A DNA stretch of 64,000 nucleotides from NCBI RefSeq assembly GCF_020520425.1, contig NC_079491.1, positions 99,541,152 to 99,605,151 on the forward strand. The letters are read 5' to 3'. Shown piece by piece: positions 36,324 through 47,175 of this stretch. The position numbers were made by a program, and so were the translations under genes. The notes under the pieces are model-generated. The model was given only the letters and a program-made list of their open reading frames with translations, did no database searches and was not told the DNA's origin. The stretch's first letter is position 1. The number at the start of each line of letters is the position of its first letter. This DNA comes from Spinacia oleracea. Taxonomy: Eukaryota; Streptophyta; Magnoliopsida; Caryophyllales; Amaranthaceae.

Positions 36324-36765
36324 GGCGTATTTTATTTTTTCATTTTCATTTTTTGTTTCTCCTCTTTTTTTATATTTTTATATGTCTAACACTTTTTGCA
36401 CAATTTATATATGTTTTTTTTTATTGGACCGAATCCTTGGTAAGGATTGCCTACGTATCTTGTCAAAATCAGGTCGCGCGTAGTTCTTGCTAGAATAAGT
36501 TCTAAGATGCCGGATTTTAATAGATATGCCCTGAGGTGGTAGCATATTACTTAATCGGTCAAATGAGTGAAGTATTATCATTATTTTCGTCTCGTCTACC
36601 GTTTTTGCCGTAAGTATTATGTAAAAATGAAATTCGACTATTTTTGTATGGCTATATTTTTTGATAAGCCTGTTTGGATACGTGCTGTACCCCCCAAGTG
36701 TTCGTTATTTTTCCGTTATGTGCGGATAAAATGACGAGCACTTCTAAAAATTAGGCAGGCTGAGA
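36324..36765. other. Spacer downstream of the antisense gene
   Basis: T-rich unique sequence of the Tat-like element; no ORF or repeat that I can support. Confidence 0.4.
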
Positions 36766-36766
36766 G

Positions 36767-36823
36767 TTTCAACGCCCAGGCTGGGGCGTCAAAGATTTCG
36801 GCGCCCAACCCTGGGCGCTGAAA
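36767..36823. promoter_or_regulatory. GC-rich palindrome pair 3 (downstream of antisense gene)
   Basis: Two adjacent copies: TTTCAACGCCCAGG/CTGGGGCGTC and TTTCGGCGCCCAA/CCCTGGGCGCTGAAA. Confidence 0.6.
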
Positions 36824-37564
36824 ATGATTTGGGCGGTCGTTTTTGACGCTTTGCTTCACGTGTTCTTGCATTTCTTTTTTTCTTTTTTTTTTCGTTTTAG
36901 TGCTTTGATTTTTGCTCGTATTTAAAATCAATTTTGAGGCTATTTCGGAGGCTTTTTTGACTATTAGCCTGAGATGCATTTTTGTCCGGATTAATTTTTT
37001 CTATCCGTGACTCGAAACGGCTTTGAAAATGGAGTTAGGGTGTGGAAGATATGAAGATCTTTGTGTAGGATTTTGGGTGGGTTGAGGTGCGTGTCGTTTT
37101 TGAAGGGTATGATGGGGTTACATTTTATTAATTCCCTTTTTAAGCAACATTTGCATTTGTTTTGGATTTTGGTTTCCTTTGATTTCTTTGGGTTGCATGG
37201 ATTGACTTTTATGATGACACTGGTTGACCTTTATGTTTTGGGGATATGAAGGGGAGGGTACGGTTTATTTTGTGGGTTTCGGGAATTAGTACCCATGGCA
37301 ATATTTCAAGACCGAGTGGGCCTCGTTTGTTGGGCCTAGAGTGGGCCGCCTCTTTATTTTTGTTTTTTTGCAAGTACATTTGGTGCTTACTTAGTGTTAG
37401 AATAAAAAATTTTGGAGAAATATTACGCCTTTATTAATTTGGAAAGTAAGGAAAACACACTGAAATAAAATTGACCTATATTCTAAGGGGTCTTAGGACT
37501 ATCTAAAGTCTTTATTATTTTTTTCTACCAATCTAAAGAACTACTAGGCGCTTTTTACTAAGGT
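36824..37564. other. Tat-specific sequence before the Athila junction
   Basis: No coding sequence recognised. By position it lies 3' of where Tat pol should be. Confidence 0.4.
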
Positions 37565-37613
37565 GCTCTATGTGGCTCAAGCCTTGGGTTTAGTCTCTAT
37601 GTGGCTCAAGCCA
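37565..37613. repeat. 31-bp period duplication at the Tat/Athila junction
   Basis: CTCTATGTGGCTCAAGCC occurs at 37565-37582 and 37596-37613, exactly where homology to Athila pol ends. Confidence 0.8.
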
Positions 37614-40258
37614 ATCAGATAGGTGCGGAATTTATCCAAGGCATAGACTATAGCTAGAAGCTCCTTCTCAGTAGTAGCATAATTAACTTGAGCTTCATCT
37701 AAGGTCTTACTTGCATAATAGATGGCATGTAAAACCTTCTCCTTTCTCTGACCCAAAACTGCCCCAACTGCATAATCACTTGCATCACACATTAGATCAA
37801 ACGGAAGATCCCATTCGGGAGAACGAATGATGGGAGCCGAAATCAGTGCCTGCTTAATCCTGTCAAAGGCCTCAAGACAAGCATCAGTAAACACAAACAG
37901 GGCATCCTTGAGGAGGAGTTGGGTAAGTGGTTTAACAATTTTAGAAAAATCCTTGATAAAGCGGCGATAAAACCCCGCATGACCAAGAAAACTTCTAACA
38001 CCCTTCACATTAACTGGAGGGGGTAATTGTTCAATCACTTGGACCTTAGCTCGATCCACCTGAATGCCCTTATCAGATATCAAATGTCCCAAAACCACCC
38101 CTTCAGTAACCATGAAATGACACTTTTCCCAGTTCAAGACTAAATTACACTCTTCACATCTTTTCAAGACTTTAGTCAGATTTAGCAAGCAAGAATCAAA
38201 AGAAGTACCATAGACGCTAAAATCATCCATAAACACTTCCATGATAGACTCAATAAAATCAGAAAAGATACTCATCATGCAACGTTGGAAAGTAGCAGGT
38301 GCATTACACAGACCAAAAGGCATCCTACGATATGCAAAGGTACCATAGGGACAGGTGAAGGTGGTCTTTTCCTGGTCGTCTGGATGTATGGGAATTTGAA
38401 AGAAACCAGAATAACCATCCAGATAACAGAAAAACTTGTGACAAGCTAGCCTTTCTAACATTTTATCAATGAAGGGAACGGGAAAATGGTCCTTTTTATT
38501 AGGAACATTAAGACGCCTATAATCAATGCACATGCGCCAACCTGTGACTACCCTAGTTGGTATCAACTCATTTTTTTCATTTCTCACCATAGTTGTCCCC
38601 CCTTTCTTAGGCACTACCTGAACAGGACTCACCCACTTAGAATCAGAAACAGCATACACAATACCCGCATCAAGCAATTTCAGAACTTCAGCTTTTACAA
38701 CATCTTGCATGACAGGGTTCAAACGACGCTGGGGTTGGATGCATGGTTTATGATTTTCATCTAGATGTATCCTATGCATATAAAAGTCAGGGCTAATACC
38801 CTTTAAATCATCAATACTGTAACCAATGGCTTTTTTGTGCCTTTTCAACACAATAAGAAGTTGGGATAACTGGTCTGCATCAAGTGCAGTACTGACGATC
38901 ACAGGGCAAAGTTGTTCATCATCTAAAAACGCATATTTAAGGTTAGCAGGAAGAGGCTTAAGTTCGGGTTTCTTTACCTCTTTAACAGAACAAACCGGGC
39001 GAACTAACCTCTTCAATTTGGTGCTCTCCGGCTCAGATTCTCCACCATTAAGAGCCAACTCCAGAGCATCCACTTCAGCACTCCAAGAACTGCTATCACA
39101 TGCAGAAGACTCACAACAAAGCACTGCCTCCAAGGGATCTCTTTCGAGAACTTGGGAGACGTTATCACGAGTAATAAAATCAACTACATCTATACGATAG
39201 CATTGTTCCTCCTCTAGCATGGGACTTTTTAAGGCACTATTCAGATTAAAAGTCACCTTATCATCCCCAACAGACAATGTCAATTTCCCACTTTTAACAT
39301 CAATTACCGCCCCCGCCGTGTGAAGGAAGGGTCTACCTAAGATTATGGGAATTTGAGAAACCTCCTGCATGTCTAATACTACAAAGTCTACAGGTATATA
39401 GAATTTACCTACTCTAACAGGGACGTCCTCTAAAACACCTAAGGGGTATTTGACAGAACGGTCGGCCATTTGTAGAGTGATATTGGTAACCTTAAGCTCA
39501 CCCATATTCAGTTTAGTACAGACAGACAAAGGCATGATAGACACACTAGCACTTAGATCACATAAAGCTTTATCAATAAATACAGTGCCAATGTTACATG
39601 GGATGGAAAAGCTCCCGGGGTCTTTAAGTTTAGGTGGAGACTTGTTTTGCAAATAAGCACTACATTCTTCAGTGAAAGCTACAGTCTCTACCTCACAAAA
39701 AGCACGTTTCCTGGTCAAAATATATTTCATGAATTTAGCATAAGCAGGAACCTGTAAAATTAATTCAGTAAAAGGAACTGTTACCTGCAAATTTTTGACC
39801 ACTTCCAAGAATCTGCCAAACTGCTTGTCTAGCTTATTCTCGAGTTGTCGGTTTGGGAAGGGGAGTGCAATAGGTGGTACTTGAATATCTGCCCCCTTCT
39901 TAACCTCAGTTGTAGCCTCATTGTCATTGACTACCTTTTCAGCTTCCTTTTCATCCATAACTATCTTCGGGATTTTCTCACTGACCAGATCACTAGAAGA
40001 CACCCCGGAATCAACCCCAACCGGCATAGAAGGACCATCATAATCCCTACCACTCCTCAATGTAATTGCATTAGCAGTCTCCCTATTTTCGGGCTGTGAA
40101 GGAAATTGGCCTGGTGGCCTCCCTGCAATAGTAGTAGCCATCTGTGCCAACTGTGTATCAATGATCTTGTTGTGAGCAGTAAGAGCATCGATTTTTGCAT
40201 CCTTTTCACTTAGAGATTTTTGCATTTGTAGCATCATGTTTCTCATCTCTACTAGCAT
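37577..40258 (-). CDS. pol: Athila pol, protease and RT, truncated in RNase H
   Basis: 893 codons, in the same frame as gag and separated from it by one TAG. Residues 1-150 are the gag-pol linker with the typical ANAITLRSGRDYDGP. The protease motif is ALCDLSASVSIMPLS (Asp234); family members usually have Gly where Ser236 stands, so activity is doubtful. RT spans ~510-700, with GWRMCIDYRRLN, YLDGYSGFFQI and catalytic FMDD at 676-679. The connection domain (VRSFLGHAGFYRRFIKDFS) is at ~754-772. RNase H starts at ~818 (DLMCDASDYAVGAVL) and includes TTEKELLAIVYALDKFRTYLIG, after which the last ten residues come from unrelated sequence. RNase H C-terminal half and integrase are missing, so the element cannot integrate by itself. 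Confidence 0.92.
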   Translation of the reverse strand: MLVEMRNMMLQMQKSLSEKDAKIDALTAHNKIIDTQLAQMATTIAGRPPGQFPSQPENRETANAITLRSGRDYDGPSMPVGVDSGVSSSDLVSEKIPKIVMDEKEAEKVVNDNEATTEVKKGADIQVPPIALPFPNRQLENKLDKQFGRFLEVVKNLQVTVPFTELILQVPAYAKFMKYILTRKRAFCEVETVAFTEECSAYLQNKSPPKLKDPGSFSIPCNIGTVFIDKALCDLSASVSIMPLSVCTKLNMGELKVTNITLQMADRSVKYPLGVLEDVPVRVGKFYIPVDFVVLDMQEVSQIPIILGRPFLHTAGAVIDVKSGKLTLSVGDDKVTFNLNSALKSPMLEEEQCYRIDVVDFITRDNVSQVLERDPLEAVLCCESSACDSSSWSAEVDALELALNGGESEPESTKLKRLVRPVCSVKEVKKPELKPLPANLKYAFLDDEQLCPVIVSTALDADQLSQLLIVLKRHKKAIGYSIDDLKGISPDFYMHRIHLDENHKPCIQPQRRLNPVMQDVVKAEVLKLLDAGIVYAVSDSKWVSPVQVVPKKGGTTMVRNEKNELIPTRVVTGWRMCIDYRRLNVPNKKDHFPVPFIDKMLERLACHKFFCYLDGYSGFFQIPIHPDDQEKTTFTCPYGTFAYRRMPFGLCNAPATFQRCMMSIFSDFIESIMEVFMDDFSVYGTSFDSCLLNLTKVLKRCEECNLVLNWEKCHFMVTEGVVLGHLISDKGIQVDRAKVQVIEQLPPPVNVKGVRSFLGHAGFYRRFIKDFSKIVKPLTQLLLKDALFVFTDACLEAFDRIKQALISAPIIRSPEWDLPFDLMCDASDYAVGAVLGQRKEKVLHAIYYASKTLDEAQVNYATTEKELLAIVYALDKFRTYLIGLSHIETKPKA

Positions 40259-40267
40259 AGGGTCAGG

Positions 40268-41584
40268 CTATGTGGTTTGAGGTGGTTGTGGTGGAGGTGA
40301 TGTGTGTTGTCTAGGGAACCCAGGTGGTCCACTAGACTGTTGGTTGTAGTTGTTCCGTGGTTGGTAGGGTTGGTATGGTTGTTGTGGTGGATGTTGTACT
40401 TGGTGAGGGTTCTGGATATTGTTGCTCCTGTAGGATAGTAGAGGGTTGTTTTTGTATCCCTCATTGTAAGAGTTGGAGAATGGGTTATTTTGTTTGTAGG
40501 ATTGAAATGCGTGACATTGTTTAACAGAGCTCCTACATTTCGGTGGATAATGACCAGACATTCCACAACTTTCACAAACAGTAGCAGGTTGGGCACTCAT
40601 AGCAGCTACACTAGTAGGTTGGGTAGGTTGAGTATTGGCTGCTTGCATATTATCAAACTTATAGTGTAAAGCAGTCAATTGGGCAGTTAATTGTTCAATA
40701 GAATTTAAAGCATGCTTACCACCCCTATTAGATAGACCTCTAGGATTTCCATACTGGGCATTGTGAATGGCTATCTCCTCAATCACCTCCATAGCTCTAG
40801 GCACCTCAAGTTGCATGAACCTCCCACTGGCAGCCGAATCTAACAAACATCTAGACTCATTGCCCAGACCATTATAAAACTGCTGAATCAAGAACCAATC
40901 TTCCAAACCATGGTGCGGGCATTCTCTTTGTAAATCCTTGAATCTCTCCCGGACCTCGAACAAACTCTCATCCGCTTGTTGTGAGATACCTAATATCTGA
41001 CCCCTCAGACGAGCCGTTTTCTCAGGTGGAAAATATTTAACATAAAAAGCAAGAGCCAAGGACTCCCAATTAGTGATTTTCAAAGTCGCCCGATTCAACC
41101 CATTAATCCACAGTTTAGCTTTCCCACTCAAAGAGAACGGGAAAAGTATCTCCAGAGTCTGCTCCGGAGTCAATCCCTTTTGCTTGATGGTGGAACAATA
41201 TTGGATAAAGGACTGAATGTGAAGATTCGGATCTTCACCTGGTTCCCCACCGTACTGGCGTCTCTCGATCATGTTAATCAATGCAGGCTCAATCTTGAAG
41301 GTCTCAGCTGCAATAGAAGGCATGATCGCCTTTGGTAGCACGGACAGACTTGGCTTAGAATAGTCTGTAAGCCGTGGGGTAGGTGGCGGTAGCAGATTTT
41401 CGTCACCCATCTCTATCTCTGAAACTGAATCTGTATCTGAAGGAAAAAGATCGCCAATATTATGATCAGAATCAGAGTAATTCCCACACTGTGCAATGAA
41501 AGTTCTTCGTCTACGAAAGGTTCTTTCGGGCTCAGGATCGAATGGAGTAAGATTACTAGTACCTACGGTCCTGGGCATAGACAA
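40268..41584 (-). CDS. gag: Athila gag
   Basis: 438 codons. The capsid-like retrotrans_gag domain is at ~95-245 (FKIEPALINMIERRQYGG, KAKLWINGL, FYVKYFPPEKT, LFEVRERFKDLQRECP, IQQFYNGL). A CCHC zinc knuckle is at C337-C340-H345-C350, followed by a Pro/Gln/Asn-rich tail. It ends with TAG at 40268-40270; pol continues in the same frame ten codon-lengths later at most, so gag-pol was probably one ORF and this TAG is a nonsense change or, less likely, a programmed readthrough site. No other defects are visible. Confidence 0.92.
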   Translation of the reverse strand: MSMPRTVGTSNLTPFDPEPERTFRRRRTFIAQCGNYSDSDHNIGDLFPSDTDSVSEIEMGDENLLPPPTPRLTDYSKPSLSVLPKAIMPSIAAETFKIEPALINMIERRQYGGEPGEDPNLHIQSFIQYCSTIKQKGLTPEQTLEILFPFSLSGKAKLWINGLNRATLKITNWESLALAFYVKYFPPEKTARLRGQILGISQQADESLFEVRERFKDLQRECPHHGLEDWFLIQQFYNGLGNESRCLLDSAASGRFMQLEVPRAMEVIEEIAIHNAQYGNPRGLSNRGGKHALNSIEQLTAQLTALHYKFDNMQAANTQPTQPTSVAAMSAQPATVCESCGMSGHYPPKCRSSVKQCHAFQSYKQNNPFSNSYNEGYKNNPLLSYRSNNIQNPHQVQHPPQQPYQPYQPRNNYNQQSSGPPGFPRQHTSPPPQPPQTT

Positions 41585-41689
41585 AAACTACAAAACAATG
41601 TGAGATCCGGTCTCAAGGAACGTGAGTTCCTTGAGTAGTAACAAACAATAATCTAGGATAAGCAATCAACAACAGAAAATAAAACTGTT

Positions 41690-41708
41690 TCCCCGGCAAC
41701 AACGCCAA
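41690..41708 (-). other. Athila primer-binding site
   Basis: Minus-strand TTGGCGTTGTTGCCGGGGA next to the LTR end. The second Athila element in this window has TTGGCGCCGTTGCCGGGGA at the matching position. Confidence 0.85.
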
Positions 41709-41712
41709 ATTT

Positions 41713-43118
41713 TGACAGGCTAAAGTCGTATCACCTAATCAAAAATAACCTAAGGTCCACTAGCTAGGTAGCAAGGGAAGTCAGGATCGAATCCACAGGG
41801 AAACAGGCGTTCTTTCTACTATCAATTAATTAATCTAGACCATTGTGAACAAAAGTTGGTTGATGGTTTGTATGCTAAGACTTCGAACGATAATTAAACA
41901 AGAATGAATCAATATATTAAGGAATCTAGGGTATAGGTTCGCCAACAAATAATAATCCAGGACATTGAACAATCACGATAATCAACAAAGTAATTAATTA
42001 GACTAGCATGCTCTCTCAAGTCGATACTAATCATAGACTCATAATTAACGGGCTCTCGCTACGTATTAACTCTAATTCCACCTATTGACACAAGCCTAAA
42101 CATCAAATTGCATCTCTCGAATCTTAATTTGACATTGCATAACTACCACAATTAAACCTGCGCAAATCTAATTGTATAGTGAAATAAACCAATCAATAGG
42201 AATCAATTGCAATGCCAACAATCATAATCATTCAATCATCCCTTCATATTATTCATGGATCCCCAACCCTAGAAATTAAACTACTCAAGCATGTTGACAA
42301 TAAACAAAGCAATAATCATAATTGAAAGCATTATTAAAGCAAGACAAAGAATTAAAATAAGAAACAATACCTATTTGGAGAACAAAGGGAAGTGAAAGCG
42401 TGAATTTTTATTGAGAATTAAACTAAGTGTTTTTGCATAAATTAAAGAGAAAACTAGGCTAAGGGAAATAATACTAAGGTTCAATACTAGAAAATAATGT
42501 GTCTCTAAAAATATAAGGGGTTAGTATTTATAGTTTGCCCAAAATACAAGCCAAAAACCGGAAAGAAAACTCGCGCATAAGTGCAGGAGGTTGGCGTCGC
42601 CCGATCGGGCGTCGCTTCGCCCGATCGGGCGATCCACTCGATAGTCGGCCCGATCGGGCCAAAATACGCCCGATCGGGCGGTTTGTGAATTCTCCACATA
42701 GGCTCCAGGATGACCGCCCGATCCGGATCGGGCGAGCTGCGCCCGATCGGGCGCGCGTTGATGAATCCAAACTGCTTCAATTCCGCCCGATCGTTGCATT
42801 TCGCCCTCAGCTTCCAGGGCGATTTGCAATCTTCAGTATAGCTCGCCCATATCACTGAGTCTAACTCCCGGGGCTCAACCATAAGCATCCAAGGCTCCCG
42901 AAAGTCGACGATGAAGGTCCCGAAATTCCTCGGGCTCATATAGTGGCCTAGATCAACATGAAACGGGTCTAAAAAGACCAATTTCTCATAATCAAACCTG
43001 AAACTCAAGGCACACTCAATAACACACATTAGTACTAGAAACGACTCCTAAGAGCACGTTTGACACATAAAAGTACTAAGGGACGGGGGTAAAAATACTA
43101 TTTAAAACATGCATATCA
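41713..43118 (-). repeat. 5' LTR of the truncated Athila
   Basis: 1,406 bp, TGACAGGC...CATATCA on +. It contains the GGATCGAATCCACAGGGA block common in Athila LTRs and a cluster of GCCCGATCGGGC palindromes. The right end is inferred from a TG/CA boundary and needs a second copy for proof. Confidence 0.75.
42599..42793. repeat. Array of GCCCGATCGGGC palindromes in the Athila LTR
   Basis: Perfect 12-bp cores at 42599, 42619, 42648, 42668 and 42741, an expanded 18-bp version at 42716-42733, and a half-site at 42784. Several extend to 14-16 bp perfect palindromes. Far above background in otherwise AT-rich DNA. Confidence 0.95.
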
Positions 43119-43150
43119 ATTACCTACAAGCACGAGTATTTCCTTCACTT

Positions 43151-43168
43151 TCCCCAGTGGAGTCGCCA
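43151..43168 (-). other. Tat-like element primer-binding site
   Basis: Minus-strand TGGCGACTCCACTGGGGA, one base after the 5' LTR. Similar to Ogre/Tat PBSs complementary to tRNA-Arg. Confidence 0.85.
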
Positions 43169-43169
43169 C

Positions 43170-44643
43170 TGTGAGGGGGTCGAAAAAGCACGAGGCTAAT
43201 GCGTGACCTCGTCCCTCGTGGGTGTGACGCTTCTTTTTGTCAAATCAAGTGTAATTGGATTTCCTGTGAGTTTACACCCAATTGACTAGTAATATAGGAG
43301 TAGCCATTCAGTTTTGAACGACAATGAGAAAAATTGACAGAACCCGGTTATCGTGACATAAAGGGAGTGCAATTATGTTTGACCACGATGGCCGTAGGTT
43401 CCCTTATGATCCCTGGTGGTGGGGATCGCTCAACGTACACCCGCAGGGTAGAGATTGAGGGTTCGGGGGACTGTAACTACCGAGAGGAGTACTCGCTCTT
43501 CGATAACTCCAGAGGCAGGATATCCTTACTAGCTCAGCATAAATAATTGAAGGGACATGCGTTAACTATTAAACTATTCTGAGTTGATTTTAATAATATG
43601 CAACATATAGTACTAGATCGAGCGCGATTATCTGATTTAGATTGTTTTAAGGGACCTAGCATGATAATCCAATTTCCCAAAAATATCATATTTATTAGGC
43701 GTGATCGAACAATCAGATTTAGTTAGTTTAACAGTTCATAAAAGGGCGAGGAAAGCAATTAAACCATGGAAAAGGGACACATTACGACGCACCCTTGAGA
43801 GGTGCGTCACGATTCTCAGAAAACTAACCACTTTGACTTTGCTATTTCTCCTTTTATTTAACGAATCTCAAATTATGGGACGGGATACGTTCTTTTCGAT
43901 TTATGGATCGATTGCGACAGAACGCGTGATCAGTTTTGCAGCGTGAGGCTTAGGCTTAGGGGTTCAGAGTCAATACTCAGAATAATAATTGTATGTTGTG
44001 TCCTTTTCACGTCGAACTTAAGGCCCTATTTATAGAAAAGAGTTCGTGGAAAGATAGAATTGTAGAGCTCTAATCCACGAGGAATTAGGAAAGAATACGT
44101 CCCAGGTAATTTCAGCGCCCAGGCCTGGGCGCCGAAGATTTCGGCGCCCAGAGCCAGGCGTTGAAAATAGGATCTGGGCTGTTTTCTTAGTCAGATTCGG
44201 ATTCCTAAAATCCGGAGTGTTTGAGACTTAATTGAGTCTTTTAGTGCGTATTAACCTTATGACGGAATGCGTCTGGGCCCGTTATGAACTCTAGGCTCGT
44301 TAGGATTTTAATTAATACGTAACTCTTACTTTCGAATCATATTAGGAATAGGATTCTCTCGCAATTTCTATCTCATTTAGGATTTATGTTGGAGTGCAAC
44401 ACCTAATTCTGACAGGTTTCTATCTTTTATGACTTGCCACTTTTAACAACTACCCATTACATCAGTTACTATTTTTAGCAGGTTTCCATAAATAGCAGGT
44501 TTCTATAAATAGCAGGTTTCGGGTGAAATGAAAAGGGGAATTGAGATTCGTTATTTTATAGGAGATGCGTTGTCAAGTGGAGATTTACGTTTTTATCATC
44601 GAACCTTCCCTTTCGGGAATGGGGACAAAAGTAGGTGTCTACA
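43170..44643 (-). repeat. 5' LTR of the Tat-like element
   Basis: 1,474 bp. It holds palindrome pair 4 (44110-44136 and 44139-44165). Compared with 30880-32305 it has two extra short blocks and about 22 substitutions. Confidence 0.93.
44110..44165. promoter_or_regulatory. GC-rich palindrome pair 4 (in LTR)
   Basis: TTTCAGCGCCCAGGCCTGGG...GAAG followed after 2 bp by TTTCGGCGCCCAGAGCCAGG...TGAAAA. The other LTR keeps only one member (31801-31829). Confidence 0.7.
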
Positions 44644-44648
44644 ATGGG

Positions 44649-47175
44649 TCATCACACGATCAATAAGGCATAGCCATGATCAACACATACAAACAAAGCA
44701 CGTAATCAGCAAAGCTGAGTACTACATACTAAAACAATCATAACCCTAACATGATTCTATTAAACGAACAATCCTAACATGATACTAATAAAACATAAGT
44801 AAGGGCAAACAAAACATATTAATTTGAAGACCACACTTGACTAGACTAGGCTAGACTGAACTAGACTTTTATAACTAATATTATTTTAATTGAAATAGTC
44901 AATGGACTGAGTAGCTACTAGAAGTCTTCATTAAGGAAGACGAGGTACGGGCGCGACGCCGTAACCCCAATGACCTGCGATATCGAGGAACTTTTGAATA
45001 AAATAGAACCGGTGATCAATCCGGCCCCAGAAAAAGCCATAGGCGACCTATGACCCCAACTCCTGATTGTCCGTCACTTCAGACGTGCACAACCTAAAGC
45101 TATTACTATTCAGTTTCACTTTACATGATTTACAGATTAATACTTTGTTATGACTCAACAATCACATAAGTCATACAATCAACAATTAATCACAACTGTT
45201 TTTATCTTGGAATTAAATAAGTGATCACAAAGGTATAAATCAAGAACTCATTCCAATTAATTCAACCTTTCCTTTAACAACGATCAACCCCTCTATATGG
45301 GTATAAGGTTTCAACTTACTAAACAAGGTCCTCGGCCCTCATAAAGTAGTGAAAAGCTAAAAGGGAACAATGATCAATCGATCTAGACCAATATGTATGA
45401 AATAATATAATGTTCCCAACCAACATGTTTGCATCAATCATCCATACTAACATGTTATAATTCTCATAATAAAATCCATGTTCAACACGTTCATCCAACA
45501 ACATTAAACATGTAAATCTCAACATAACCAAGTTCAAAGGCATAACATAACCAAGTTCAAAGACATTACAACATGGTTTCAACATAAGCACACATCCCCA
45601 AGCACACAGGTATGTACGTACCTTGTGTAAACAAACTGATAGGCCACTTTAACACTTTTAAAAGTCGCCTACAGAGAATTCTCCGCCTAAAACAACCAAC
45701 AAAGATTCCCAATCAACTTCTAATCATCCACAACTATAATAAAGCATTCTAAATACATCCTAAAAATATTAAGAACCTTCCCCAATATCAAAACTTGAAT
45801 ATTTGATTTCCTAGCATAACAATTACTGAATTAAAGATTGAAATTCGTTGAAAACTCATCGCAAACATCATACTTTAATTTTTAGCAATATAAACTCGTT
45901 TTAAAACTTCGCCAAGACCAACTTACATTCTTAGAACACCGAAACAATGAATTTAATAATCCCTAATCATAAAACTGTGATTTAAAACCATTAAAGTTTT
46001 AAAATTCATGCTTTAATAATTAAAACTCGTATTTTAATCGAATTATACAGTATGAAAATTAACAACTTAATTATATAAAACATATAATCTGAAAAATTAT
46101 AATTAAACCATAAAACTACAAATCTAATCCAAGAAAACATGAATTAAATTAATAAACATAATTGAAACCCTAACTTAAACATGATTAAAAAAATCTGAAA
46201 ACAAATTAGTTTATAATACCAACATATAATCTGAATTCTAAATATAAATTATCAAAACTAATAATTAAATTATGAAAACCTTAATTAAATTATTAAAACA
46301 AAAGTATTACATTAATTAAATTATTACATTAATTAAGTAAAAGGGTAAAGGATTAACCAAAAAGAGAGAGAGAGCAAGGCTGCCGGCAGGCAAGGCACGG
46401 TGGCAACAGGAAAGGTGCTCGCGGGCTGGGCGGCACGACCAGCGGGTACAACCGGCGGTGGTGGCTCGACTGGTGGTGTAGCGTGCAAAAGAAGAAAGAA
46501 AAGAAGAGGAGGGATCCGCGAGCAAGAGGGGAACAAGAAGATCGGAGGTCGTCGGCTGGTGCTGTCGGCGGCGACGAAGCAGTGAGGGCATGGTGGTTGC
46601 GCGGCACCCCGGCACGGAGGTACTGGTTCGAATCATCAGAACCAGTGAGTGAGAGAACAAAAAAAATGAAAGAGATAAGGAAAGAATAAGAGGGAAGGGA
46701 AGGAAGAGAAGTTACCAAGCTGAGGAGGCCGGTGGCGCAGCAACATGACGGTGGTGGCAGGGTGTTGCGGCGGCTGACAAAGGAGAAGAGAGAAGTAGGA
46801 GTTCTTTTACGTGAATGCTGAAACAAGAGGAGGTATTTGAGATCTTTGGTTTCACGTGAAGAGGTTTGGGTTTGTTTTGGGTTTATTTATTTGGGCTTTA
46901 CCAATTTGGGCTAGAACTAGGATTGAGTTTAAGTGTTTGAATCCAAACCAATTATGACTGTTTTCCAAATTCAAACGGTTTTCGTAATTCGATTTCTTTT
47001 CAACATAAAATTCTAAAATTATTTTAATTTCATAAATCTTTGAAATATTTAAAACGTATAAAAATAAATATTTGTTACTTACATATTTATTTCTAAAATT
47101 CGTAAATTCTATTTAAATGTAATTAACTAGACGTTAAATTATATTAATAAAATGTATAAAATTACGGGGGTTACA
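44649..47175 (-). repeat. 5' LTR of the Tekay-like element, right part
   Basis: Continues 30518-30879 after the Tat insertion and ends GGTTACA, followed by TSD GTCCA (47176-47180). Confidence 0.92.

Larger units (their letters stand above)
37596..43118 (-). mobile_element. Truncated Athila element inside the Tat-like element
   Basis: On the minus strand: 5' LTR 43118-41713 (starts TGATATGCATG, ends GCCTGTCA), PBS TTGGCGTTGTTGCCGGGGA (Athila tRNA-Asp type, imperfect), gag, then protease and RT, cut inside RNase H at about 37613. No integrase, 3' region or 3' LTR. The right end abuts Tat 5'-UTR sequence only about 32 bp inside the Tat PBS. Confidence 0.85.
30880..44643 (-). mobile_element. Tat/Ogre-like Ty3 retrotransposon, chimeric interior, TSD ATGGG
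   Basis: 13.76 kb. LTRs are 30880-32305 and 43170-44643 (TGTGAGGGGG...GTCTACA on +), with ATGGG duplicated at 30875-30879 and 44644-44648. On the minus strand the 5' LTR is followed by PBS TGGCGACTCCACTGGGG, typical of Ogre/Tat (tRNA-Arg type), and a purine-rich GTGGGGGCTAAC precedes the 3' LTR. No Tat-type gag or pol is present; an Athila segment occupies that place. The 3' portion keeps tandem repeats and an antisense gene. By eye the LTRs differ by about 22 substitutions over 1.42 kb plus two larger indels, so insertion is fairly recent. Confidence 0.9.

Noticed and set aside
42505..43029. 174-codon minus-strand ORF
   Set aside because: Covers the palindrome array inside the Athila LTR; repeats of PDRA-like residues are translation of GCCCGATCGGGC.
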